This document shows positions 7,735 to 16,060 of a stretch of DNA of 64,000 nt, one piece after another; within the stretch, counting starts at the first letter, position 1, and each line of letters begins with the position of its first letter. Below the pieces are notes generated by a model, which worked only from the letters and a program-made list of their open reading frames with translations, did not search any database and had not been told where the DNA came from. The translations under genes and the position numbers were made by a program. The stretch lies in assembly GCA_949710005.1 (NCBI GenBank), contig OX453272.1, positions 42,977,657 through 43,041,656 on the forward strand, written 5' to 3'. This stretch comes from Ricordea florida (Eukaryota > Cnidaria > Anthozoa > Corallimorpharia > Ricordeidae).

Positions 7735-7745
7735 TTTTTAAATTC
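7735..7745 (-). promoter_or_regulatory. TTTAAA-like promoter motif, ATPase gene
   Basis: Minus-strand GAATTTAAAAA, 27 bp upstream of the 7708 start. Confidence 0.5.
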
Positions 7746-7774
7746 GCTTCCAGCTTCGCTCCGCTACGCGGGGA

Positions 7775-7816
7775 GGCCCGAAGGGCCGATGGGGAGGGCT
7801 CCGCCCGATCGCGGGC
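7775..7816. terminator. GC-rich palindrome cluster after capsid gene
   Basis: Three overlapping inverted repeats lie between the capsid stop codon (7827) and the ATPase promoter: GGCCCGAAGGGCC, GGGCTCCGCCC (7796-7806) and GCCCGATCGCGGGC (7803-7816). This is one of the most GC-rich spots in the element. A transcript-end role is inferred. Confidence 0.4.
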
Positions 7817-7826
7817 CTATAGGGCT

Positions 7827-9083
7827 TTAGTACTTAATGGAGCGTAAACCTGAATTCATAATCTCCATCATTGCATCAGCTACAACAAACATATGACAGG
7901 TTATAGTGCCAGATCCACTTTGTTTTCTTTTAATTTCTAGTTTTACACCATCTTGTGTATTGTTTAATGCTAGTCCACCACCATGAATACCATTATCAGG
8001 GTGAGTTCTCATATCAACCCAAAGAGCAAACTTATCAGCATAAAAATCCTTTTCCTTTACCGACCAGCGGGAGGAACCTGACTGCCTCCCTTCGACCAGA
8101 CTAAAACGTTTCTTTAACGACTCCCATAGATCAGATGGTATCATCCCCTTAGAGTATAAACGATTTGGCACGCCATCAACATCTATATTGATTGAGGTGA
8201 TACCTGGGTTGTAAAAATTCTCAGAGTTACGCGCACCTGCTGTGAATGGTAATGTAAACAAACACAATATTCCTGTCATTGATCTTCTAGGTAAATTAAT
8301 ATGCTGATTTATAACACCATCACCGCCTATAGAAAATGTAAAAGTTTTGTGTAGAGTAACATTTTCATAAAAGAATCCTTTTCCAACCTGATAAGCTGCT
8401 TGTGCCTCGCGAGCCAAGTATTCACTTGAAATGGAGGAATATTCTAACTCAAGGTTTTTGATTGAATAAGATGGAGTCTTAGTAGTATCAGAATAAACAA
8501 CAATATCATTAATTGGAGCAAGTGTAATCTCAAATATTAGATGATGATCTAGAGCTTTTGGGTAAAAAACTCCATGATCGTTTAGAATAGGATGGTTTAG
8601 TGGTATACGATACTTGGTGTTATGTACTGATGCAAGGGTAACTGCCTTAACATCTTGTGTTTTCTTATCACCCGCATTTGTCCTAAGCTTTCTCATGTTT
8701 TCAGAAGAAATACCTTGTTTTAATCTATCTTCACGTTCTTCATCTGTTAAGAATAAGTCGTGATAGGTTTGAAAAAGATCATATCTTTGTGTATCCTGTA
8801 ATGTTTCACCTCCAAAAAGAACTTTAAGTCTAGATATAAGATTACTTCCCACATTATTCACAAGTGTATTATTAGCATGCCCATCTACATCTAAATCAAA
8901 TAATAGAGATACACTTCCTGGTACAATCACTAAATTCTCAGAAAGTTTTGGAATATTTATATATAATGTTTCTCCAGGGCTAGCTGAGGATGGATTGAGA
9001 GTAATTCGGTTCATTGTTGATTCTGCTTTCAAACCAAATGGCTCTCTAGGAATTCTGTTTGGATTAATTTTTTCAGACGTCAT
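7827..9083 (-). CDS. Double jelly-roll major capsid protein (418 aa)
   Basis: This is the shell-forming protein of the Polinton virion. The sequence is strand-rich with few charged helices, as expected for two stacked jelly rolls. It includes an N-terminal GETLYINIPKLSENLVIVPG, a LNHPILNDHGVFYPKALDHH loop near the middle, LPRRSMTGILCLFTLPFT, and FALWVDMRTHPDNGIHGGG near residue 350. The overall pattern and length fit the Polinton capsid proteins of cnidarian elements. There are no stops or frameshifts. The start at 9083 has the TTTAAA motif 29 bp upstream, and that motif overlaps the integrase ATG on the other strand. Family assignment is from recognition; the two-domain fold could be confirmed by structure prediction. 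Confidence 0.88.
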   Translation of the reverse strand: MTSEKINPNRIPREPFGLKAESTMNRITLNPSSASPGETLYINIPKLSENLVIVPGSVSLLFDLDVDGHANNTLVNNVGSNLISRLKVLFGGETLQDTQRYDLFQTYHDLFLTDEEREDRLKQGISSENMRKLRTNAGDKKTQDVKAVTLASVHNTKYRIPLNHPILNDHGVFYPKALDHHLIFEITLAPINDIVVYSDTTKTPSYSIKNLELEYSSISSEYLAREAQAAYQVGKGFFYENVTLHKTFTFSIGGDGVINQHINLPRRSMTGILCLFTLPFTAGARNSENFYNPGITSINIDVDGVPNRLYSKGMIPSDLWESLKKRFSLVEGRQSGSSRWSVKEKDFYADKFALWVDMRTHPDNGIHGGGLALNNTQDGVKLEIKRKQSGSGTITCHMFVVADAMMEIMNSGLRSIKY

Positions 9084-9109
9084 TGTAATTTATAAGATAC
9101 TTTGGTTAA

Positions 9110-9119
9110 TCTTTAAATG
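9110..9119 (-). promoter_or_regulatory. TTTAAA motif shared by capsid promoter and integrase start
   Basis: Minus-strand CATTTAAAGA lies 29 bp upstream of the capsid ATG. The integrase ATG (9117-9119) is part of the same ten bases, so the 33-bp divergent gap leaves no room for separate promoters. Confidence 0.5.
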
Positions 9120-10163
9120 AGTAACGAAAAGATATCCCGAAGGGAGGCGGCTGCGCCGATACTTTCAAAAATATATTATTCAACTGAAGGATATTGGAAA
9201 GGATATTCTACAATTCCTAAATTAGCTGTGAAGGCGAAAGTAAGTGAAGATGAAGCAAAACAATGGTTGGAGAAACAAGCAATATGGCAAATTTATCTTC
9301 CATCTCCAAAATATATACCTAGGCCTCACTGGACTGTGGATAAGCCTAATCAGATTCATCAAGCAGATTTATTATTTTTACCGCATGATAGAGTTGGAAG
9401 AAAAACATATAAATACGCATTAGTTGTGGTTGATGTGGCAAGTAGATACAAAGATGCTGAAGCATTAACCTCAAAAGAAAGTCGAGAGATAACAGAAGCT
9501 TTTAAGAAAATATATTCTAGAAAAATAGACCGCGAAGCGAAGTTAAAATACCCTAAAACATTAATGGTTGATCCTGGAAAAGAATTTATGGGTGAAGTTA
9601 CTAAACTTATGAATTATCATAATGTGAAAATACAAAGAAGCGAAGCCGGAAACCATAGAGCACAAGCGTTTGTGGAAAGAGCAAATAGGACATTAAGTGA
9701 AAAATTATTTAGTCATCAATATGCGCAAGAAATGATAAGCGATGAAAGGTCTAGAGTATGGGTTAAACGATTACAAGATATTTTGAAAACTTTGAACAAT
9801 ACGCCGACGAGAATAACCGGTAAAAAGCCCGTTAAGGCTATAAAACAGAAAGAGGTGAATATTGAAACTAAAAATTATCAACGAGTTGTTGGTCTTGATG
9901 AGGATAGATTACCACCAGAGGTTAAAGTTAGATATCTATTATCTCCTGGCGAGCTTGAAGGTGGAGAAAAAAGACGCGCTACAGATCCAATTTGGAGTAT
10001 TAAAGTTTATAATATTTATAAAAGTATAATTTCACCTAATCAGCCAGTTTTATATTATTTGACTGACGGGCCAAGGCGTGGATTTGTACGGGAAGAATTG
10101 CAAGTTATTCCTTATGATACGCAGTTGCCTCCTAATTCTGTTTTAGAGGGCTCCGCCCGATAA
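9117..10163 (+). CDS. Retroviral-type DDE integrase (348 aa)
   Basis: It catalyses insertion of the element into host DNA. Catalytic acids fit DDE spacing: D84 (IHQADLLFL), D152 (MVDPGKEF) and E187 (FVERANRT), with 34 residues between the last two. Residues 1-65 form a small N-terminal helical region instead of a clear HHCC zinc finger, as in many Polinton integrases. The C-terminal 120 residues (ETKNYQRVVGLDEDRLPPEV onward) fit a beta-barrel DNA-binding tail. It is transcribed divergently from the capsid gene, and its last 52 bp overlap the 3' end of the polymerase gene in antisense. The frame is intact. Confidence 0.9.
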   Translation: MSNEKISRREAAAPILSKIYYSTEGYWKGYSTIPKLAVKAKVSEDEAKQWLEKQAIWQIYLPSPKYIPRPHWTVDKPNQIHQADLLFLPHDRVGRKTYKYALVVVDVASRYKDAEALTSKESREITEAFKKIYSRKIDREAKLKYPKTLMVDPGKEFMGEVTKLMNYHNVKIQRSEAGNHRAQAFVERANRTLSEKLFSHQYAQEMISDERSRVWVKRLQDILKTLNNTPTRITGKKPVKAIKQKEVNIETKNYQRVVGLDEDRLPPEVKVRYLLSPGELEGGEKRRATDPIWSIKVYNIYKSIISPNQPVLYYLTDGPRRGFVREELQVIPYDTQLPPNSVLEGSAR

Positions 10164-13100
10164 TGACCATATGGCAGAGTATGTATTCCATCTTCTTGAA
10201 TGATTCTCTTATCATCATCAGCAGATAGTGCAACTTTATTAACAGTTTCAGTATAAACAAAATGCTTATAACTTCTTATTACAGGCATTTCTCTCATCTG
10301 CTTTACTTTGCTATTCAAACATTCCTTATAATCATCAAATTTTATTCCCTTTTCAATAACTGATTTCTTTATTCCTTTATTCTTTTTTTCCTCTTTACCA
10401 TCATCCAACCTGAAAGAATATAGTTTAGCTCGTAGACCAACAAATTCGGTTATTATTTTTCCGCCGGCTTCATCTTTAAACTTACCAATTACTTTTTTGT
10501 TCACACCAACCTCAATTCCTGATGTATGATTTTTAGGGTAATTACTTGTATCAAATCTCACTCTAACATCAGGGCTTATATCCTTATAGAAATCCTCAGT
10601 TTCTATATCATATACAAGACTATCTGTATCTGTCATAAGTAATTTAGCTTTTTCACCATATTTTAGTTTTATATAATTATAATGAAAGTCATACATCATT
10701 GCTTTACTTATATCTAAAATACACATTCCTAAGTAAATAGGTTTATTGTATTTTATATGTGTTATATTCATATGTACCGCCATAAGATTTTCAGAAAAAA
10801 TAGTGCGACGATTATAGTTAGCTTTTGATATTAATTTTCTTGCTTCTTTCTCATTTGTTACTAATCTTATATCTACCCTTTTTCTAAGATTTTCCATTGT
10901 TTTACCAAATACAGAGTTGTTCATTAGTTTGAAGAAATCTTTTTCAAAGTCGTTTTTCGCTTGTGCTCTCAATTTTGTATTCAAATCTATGTAAGGTTTT
11001 AACCATTCAGACTCTTCAAATTTAATTCCTCTATGAATCTTTGTTACTTCTAATCCTAGACTTTCATACTTTTTTAGTGTTTCATGATGAACAACATAAT
11101 TTTTCTTATCATTTAGGTTTGGTATCAATTTCTCAACCCTATTAACCTTAATTCTTTCCGGGGCAAGCGGGTAGTCACTATGTAAATCATGAAGATGCTG
11201 TGGATATTTTAAATCAACCTCTACTATACATGGCATATTTCTCCAATTTGTTTGCTCATTTTCACTCATCCATTTTAAATCATGAGTTGGTAATGCTTCA
11301 CTCATTGCCCCACCATATAAATTATTTGCATCTAGATATTGTATATAATTTGTAACCATTTTAGGATCATATTCTTTCATGTATGGGTTATTTGCTTTAG
11401 CATATCTGTTTGATATTTGTGCTATACCACCTCGAACTCCTTTCTCAATCATAATTAACATATCAATGTCGATTATCATCTCCAATTCAATTTTGGTTAA
11501 CTTTAACATTGCATCCCAAGCTAGTCCTGGGACTGTATAATACCAAGCAGGGTCCAAACCATAATGTGTTTGACAAACATCTCTAAAGTTTTCAAAAACA
11601 TCTGCTAATAATAACACATCAGACTGGAGATATAGATTGAGGTAATCTCGCATTGTTTTCATATTAAAAGTTTCCCATACCTTTTTAGCATGTTCATAAT
11701 CTTCATCTGAAATATCTTCACCTCTAAGTTTTGAGTAAAAAGATTCCTTTGGCGGAAGTTGGGTTTCGTTTAATTTATCAAAATCATCAAGATAATCATA
11801 TGGGAATACTCCCTTTCTCAATAATAACTTTAATTCTTCGCCTACAAAATACTTTGTTATTTCATGTAGGTTTTTATCTGTTTGATTAAGACACCTACTT
11901 CCTTTTATTACACCTTTACAAACATCACACTTACCACATTTTGTAAGATTACTAGACAAACTATCAAGGCTGGACGGCATAAATTTTAATGAATCTATAA
12001 ACTTTATATCTCTCTTAACATCTATCATCTTATCACTTTCTTTATCTTTGTAGGTATCAACCACAATCTCTTTTGAGAAAGAAATATACTTTTCCTCATT
12101 ATTAGGTATAAGTTTTATTTTACCTTCTGTTTTTGCAAGATTATTAATAAATAGATGAGCATCATAACCTGATAAATTGTGAATTATAACAGGAAAGAAT
12201 TTTGGAATCTTATAATTTAAATTGCATTCATTATGTGCTGCACCTCTATACTTTCCTGTAAGATGACAGTGATCTATTACCTTATCTTCACCTAATTCTT
12301 TCTCACATATATGACAATGAGTTGCGTTTTCATAGTTTATTTTTTCATCTCCGGTCATATTCTCCTTATTAAACTTTTTGAATCTTTTTACATTATAACT
12401 AATACATTTTTTATAAATTTCCTTAAATTCTTTCTCTAGATATTCAACAAATTTCTGCGCCACATCATCTTCTTCTGATTCGGCTGTATATCTATAAAAT
12501 CTTGATTTACATATTTTTTCATTAAAACTCTTAATATAACAACCAAATGCAACGGGTTTGTGAGTTTGATATTTATTTGTAAAACTTTTGCTTTTATCTA
12601 AGGGTTCATTATTTTTTATTTTTTTCAAAATACACTCAAAGTCAGCGTATGCTACAAAAGGTATTCTCATTTTTTTCACAAAATTTTTAAAAGAAATAAA
12701 ACAAGGATTACCATCTTTATCTTTTAACATATCAATCCTTGCTTCATTGTACAAATAACAATATCCTTCATGCTTTTCCAATGTGCTTTTTAAGTGAAAA
12801 GGATTCAAACAATTATCACAAAAATACAACTTACATTTACGTTTAGTAACTTGTCTGCGTATAAGTGCACTAATATTCTTTATTAAAACAAAGTGTTTAT
12901 TTGGCTCTTCATCTTTATTTTCTTCTGTTAATAAAAGTAATCTAATCAATTTAAACCCCCGTTTACTACTTCTTTTTATACTATATACTCCTATTTTTTC
13001 ATCATATCCAAATATAGCAATATCATAATCATTTTGTTGTTCAAAATTAATAATATCTTGTTTTGCACTTGGAAAATTAATTCCATTCCAATTAAAATTC

Positions 13101-14389
13101 TTTGATTGTTCAATTAATTCTTTAGTTATTCTTTGTGGGTTTTTATCAGTTGGATAAACAGCTCTTGTTACACACCACTTGAAACATTCATTATCATTAT
13201 TCTTGAGGTTAATAAGAGCATTCCTGTTTAACAATTCTTTTGGTAATTGAATATAAGATCCTCCTAAAAGTGGAACAAAACGATCTATGAAAATATCAAA
13301 GAATAGTACGCGTTCAAATACCCAACCAGAACCATTATTTATAAAACCATCAAATAATTCAAGTTGTAGATTTGTTAATCTATCAAATAATTCTGATAAA
13401 TCTGTTGATTCAAGAACAATTTCTGATTTTTCAGAAGGAAAGGCTCTTTCACATAATTCAATTTCCCCAGTGTTAATATTTTTTTTCCAGAATCTGCATG
13501 AAAATATAAATTTAACCTTTAATGATTTTTGTGATTCAACTCTCTTTCTAAGTAAATCTATAACTTTTGGTTTTATTTTATGTAAGAATGTCTTTTCTCC
13601 AATCTTTTCTTTTCCTTTAATCCTATAGCTTATATAATTACCATTAATAGCTGATTCATATTCCTTTGGTGTAAAATCTTCGTCATTTTTTTCTTCATTT
13701 CTTTTTAATATTTTCGGTCTTGCTCCTTCCTTCTCATAATCCTTATTATTTTTTCTTTCACCTTTCTTATTATCACTTTTAGGTGGTGGTTTTATTTCTT
13801 TGGGTTTATTTACTTTTTTATATCTTTCTATAAAATTTTTAGCTAATTCTTCTGCTTTATTTTTTACTTTTTTAGGAATATATGGTTTTACAAAATTCCA
13901 AAACTTTTTTAATACATTTCCCACAAAAGGAGTTTGTTTTGTTTTTGTATTTTTCGGTTTGGGTTTATTAATATTTTGCGGGGGTGGGCCTGGAGGAGTC
14001 CCCGGTCGACGATTAGGTGGTGGGCCTGGTGGAGGGCTATCTGGATTAATTCGATCTGGTGAACCAGGCAATGTACCGGGCATAGGCTGAGGTATAGTTA
14101 AAGGTGGTAAATTTGCTCGATTTGCTGGTCTTATTTGTTGTGGTTCAATTTCTGGAATTGGAAGAGGTAAATTTGGTTGATCTATTGGCCTCATTGGCGT
14201 ATTACGTAGCTCATTAACAATTCCAGCAATATTAGTAATAATTCGTTGAATATTATTAGTTATTTCAGGAATATTACTCAACTCTTGAACAAAATCTCTT
14301 TTATTAAAATACGATCGCCCTGGAATATTATACCATCTAGCCAGCGATTTCAATTGCACAACATTTAATCTTCGTAATTGTTGATCCAT
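10112..14389 (-). CDS. Protein-primed family B DNA polymerase (1,425 aa)
   Basis: This is the replicase of the element. In order: a SAP-like helix pair at 6-40; a Pro-rich linker at 70-205; a putative terminal-protein/N-terminal region to about 510; a C2HC zinc site (C524, C527, H540, C544); Exo I (D583, E585); a Cys/His insertion resembling an HNH/endonuclease-VII zinc site (C692, C695, DHCH at 706-709); Exo II (N738, Y742, D743); a Cys cluster 818-833; Exo III (Y920, D924); Pol A (D1020, LYG 1024-1026); Pol B (K1154, NS 1158-1159, G1162); Pol C DTDS (1254-1257); and KxY (K1322, Y1324). All catalytic residues are present. Separation of the priming protein from the polymerase by cleavage is inference. 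Confidence 0.93.
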   Translation of the reverse strand: MDQQLRRLNVVQLKSLARWYNIPGRSYFNKRDFVQELSNIPEITNNIQRIITNIAGIVNELRNTPMRPIDQPNLPLPIPEIEPQQIRPANRANLPPLTIPQPMPGTLPGSPDRINPDSPPPGPPPNRRPGTPPGPPPQNINKPKPKNTKTKQTPFVGNVLKKFWNFVKPYIPKKVKNKAEELAKNFIERYKKVNKPKEIKPPPKSDNKKGERKNNKDYEKEGARPKILKRNEEKNDEDFTPKEYESAINGNYISYRIKGKEKIGEKTFLHKIKPKVIDLLRKRVESQKSLKVKFIFSCRFWKKNINTGEIELCERAFPSEKSEIVLESTDLSELFDRLTNLQLELFDGFINNGSGWVFERVLFFDIFIDRFVPLLGGSYIQLPKELLNRNALINLKNNDNECFKWCVTRAVYPTDKNPQRITKELIEQSKNFNWNGINFPSAKQDIINFEQQNDYDIAIFGYDEKIGVYSIKRSSKRGFKLIRLLLLTEENKDEEPNKHFVLIKNISALIRRQVTKRKCKLYFCDNCLNPFHLKSTLEKHEGYCYLYNEARIDMLKDKDGNPCFISFKNFVKKMRIPFVAYADFECILKKIKNNEPLDKSKSFTNKYQTHKPVAFGCYIKSFNEKICKSRFYRYTAESEEDDVAQKFVEYLEKEFKEIYKKCISYNVKRFKKFNKENMTGDEKINYENATHCHICEKELGEDKVIDHCHLTGKYRGAAHNECNLNYKIPKFFPVIIHNLSGYDAHLFINNLAKTEGKIKLIPNNEEKYISFSKEIVVDTYKDKESDKMIDVKRDIKFIDSLKFMPSSLDSLSSNLTKCGKCDVCKGVIKGSRCLNQTDKNLHEITKYFVGEELKLLLRKGVFPYDYLDDFDKLNETQLPPKESFYSKLRGEDISDEDYEHAKKVWETFNMKTMRDYLNLYLQSDVLLLADVFENFRDVCQTHYGLDPAWYYTVPGLAWDAMLKLTKIELEMIIDIDMLIMIEKGVRGGIAQISNRYAKANNPYMKEYDPKMVTNYIQYLDANNLYGGAMSEALPTHDLKWMSENEQTNWRNMPCIVEVDLKYPQHLHDLHSDYPLAPERIKVNRVEKLIPNLNDKKNYVVHHETLKKYESLGLEVTKIHRGIKFEESEWLKPYIDLNTKLRAQAKNDFEKDFFKLMNNSVFGKTMENLRKRVDIRLVTNEKEARKLISKANYNRRTIFSENLMAVHMNITHIKYNKPIYLGMCILDISKAMMYDFHYNYIKLKYGEKAKLLMTDTDSLVYDIETEDFYKDISPDVRVRFDTSNYPKNHTSGIEVGVNKKVIGKFKDEAGGKIITEFVGLRAKLYSFRLDDGKEEKKNKGIKKSVIEKGIKFDDYKECLNSKVKQMREMPVIRSYKHFVYTETVNKVALSADDDKRIIQEDGIHTLPYGHYRAEPSKTELGGNCVS
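10148..10158. terminator. Hairpin in the integrase/polymerase 3' overlap
   Basis: GGGCTCCGCCC lies inside the tail-to-tail overlap of the two genes and is the same palindrome as the one after the capsid gene. Use as a bidirectional 3'-end signal is inferred. Confidence 0.35.
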
Positions 14390-14430
14390 TTGTATATTAA
14401 TTATTCTTATTCTATAATCATTTTTCTTTC

Positions 14431-14439
14431 TTTTAAATC
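14431..14439 (-). promoter_or_regulatory. TTTAAA motif upstream of polymerase
   Basis: Minus-strand GATTTAAAA, about 42 bp upstream of the ATG at 14389, a wider spacing than the 24-30 bp of the structural genes. It may mark a differently timed promoter or simply AT-rich background. Confidence 0.35.
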
Positions 14440-14464
14440 ATTTTTATTTTAAATTTTTATTAAA

Positions 14465-14960
14465 TGTGCCAGGACCCAGCTTCACATTGACTTTGCATAT
14501 CTCCACATTGGCTTGGTGAGGGCTTGGTTAAGGGTTTGGTTGGGGTTTTGTGAGGGTTTGGTTGGGGCTTGGATGGGGCTTGGCGAGGGGTTGATGAAGT
14601 ATTTATGAAGTTTTGGTAAGAGCCCCGTATCGTCCAGTTTATAAAATCCTTGTTATAATTTAAATAAAGCCAAAATAAAATCAAAATAAAATCGAAATAA
14701 TAAAAATGTGCCAGGACCCAGCTTCACATTGACTTTGCATATCTCCACATTGGCTTGGTGAGGGCTTGGTTAAGGGTTTGGTTGGGGTTTTGTGAGGGTT
14801 TGGTTGGGGCTTGGATGGGGCTTGGCGAGGGGTTGATGAAGTATTTATGAAGTTTTGGTAAGAGCCCCGTATCGTCCAGTTTATAAAATCCTTGTTATAA
14901 TTTAAATAAAGCCAAAATAAAATCAAAATAAAATCGAAATAATAAAAATGTGCCAGGATC
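14465..14960. repeat. 242-bp tandem duplication at element terminus, G-rich plus strand
   Basis: Two essentially identical copies (14,465-14,706 and 14,707-14,948) are followed by the first dozen bases of a third that then diverges (14,949 on). Each copy opens with TGTGCCAGGACCC, has a plus-strand run of G-triplets and quadruplets separated by TT/TTT, and ends with AT-rich AAAATAAAATC steps. The position between the polymerase promoter and host DNA suggests part of the terminal inverted repeat. Short Pro-rich ORFs across it are by-products of the repeat. Confidence 0.85.
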
Positions 14961-15464
14961 CCCATAACACTACATCACTTTTTTACTTTCATTAATTCTG
15001 TTGCTCTTCGTCATCATCATCTCTGTGTGTATGTGCATGCAAGAGAAGAAACTACTATTTACCAGTGAAATGCCGGAATCATTTACGGAGTACCAACCTC
15101 TTAATTAGTGGTAGGTACTGCAGCCAGAATATGCTTTCTGCTCTGCCATATTCTCTTATTATACATGAATCAAGTCTACAAAATTATACAGAATTGCCAA
15201 CCCCTCGACTTCAGTTTCACAGACACAACTTATTCACCTCAATTGTTAAGACTTTCCTTTCGGTTAAAAGACGGAATTTCCAGTGACTCAAGGGCACTGG
15301 TTTCACGTTATAAAGCGTGTTTTTCATTTGCACGGGAAAGCGGTTCAGTGATAAGGTTTCATCAAATTGCAAGCAAAATGCAAATGTGAGAAATTTTCTT
15401 CGACATTGTCGTTAACCAACTGTAAAACCTGCTCCTTCTGGTCGGGAGGATTTGGAACTGACAT
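14961..15464. other. Host flank of the Maverick, no gene seen
   Basis: Composition changes to moderate GC without the poly-A/T style of the element. No ORF here shows a recognisable motif. Confidence 0.5.
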
Positions 15465-16060
15465 CAAATGAATGAAACAAAATTCAGTTTGAAATATTAC
15501 GATCGGAAAACTGGGACTCTCTTTTATGATGTTGCGTTGTTTCGAAGAGATTTCAACCGGAACGTCCAGCAAACTCGGGTTGTTTATTGTTTACATGGGA
15601 AAACCGGCCAGTGTGCGGTCTTGGCAAATGGCAAACAAAATTCAAAACTGGGAAATTCTTTTCCGGATCATGGGAGTTGTTTGCCATTTGCAAAACCTAC
15701 TGCTGTTTGCACGACTGAAGAATCTAGAGCTAACATCAACAGGTATCATAGGGGACTTTCAAGGAAATGGAACACGAATATTCGCTTGGAACATTCTGAT
15801 CGGAAGAACAGGACTATCTTTCAGACGTTCCATTGCTCCCAAAAAATTTCCACCGGCCTGGAACGTTCAGGAAACTTTTGTTCCATTTACTTTCGGGAAT
15901 TTTCGGGAACTTCTTGTAAATGGGAACTCTCCACCTCGTGCTCCGTTTACTTTCCAACCGATTTTTTTTCTAAATGGTAAACCACCAGAATCACCCTTTG
16001 GATTAATCGTGTTTTTTGTTCAACTCTTAGCACTCCCTAGGCAACCGATTAGACGTTCAA
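15465..16060. repeat. Candidate interspersed repeat, non-coding
   Basis: Related phrases recur within the block (ACCGGAACGTCCAG near 15,555 against ACCGGCCTGGAACGTTCAG near 15,850), along with GATCGGAA and GGGAATTTTCGGGAAC. Overlapping open frames on the plus strand lack any protein pattern. I read it as a decayed transposon or MITE-type repeat, from memory of similar GGAACG-rich repeats in coral DNA. Confidence 0.3.

Larger units (their letters stand above)
1..14960. mobile_element. Polinton/Maverick element, right-hand part
   Basis: Seen: a gapless set of ORFs containing major capsid protein, FtsK/HerA-type packaging ATPase, retroviral-type integrase and protein-primed DNA polymerase B. 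This combination defines Polintons/Mavericks. Base composition is clearly more AT-rich than the flanking DNA, and introns are not apparent. The left terminus lies before base 1. The right terminus is placed near 14,960, where the 242-bp terminal repeats stop and host-like sequence starts. Terminal inverted repeats and a target duplication cannot be checked from one end. All core ORFs are open, so the copy looks recent or maintained. Confidence 0.93.

Noticed and set aside
13287-14090. Plus-strand ORFs opposite the polymerase N terminus
   Set aside because: Antisense shadows of the low-complexity Pro/Lys-rich region.
14465-14960. CRISPR-like array
   Set aside because: Direct tandem units without spacers in a eukaryotic transposon end.
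14460-14965. Two Pro/Lys-rich minus-strand ORFs
   Set aside because: Identical products arise only because the 242-bp terminal repeat is duplicated and lacks stops; no other coding sign.
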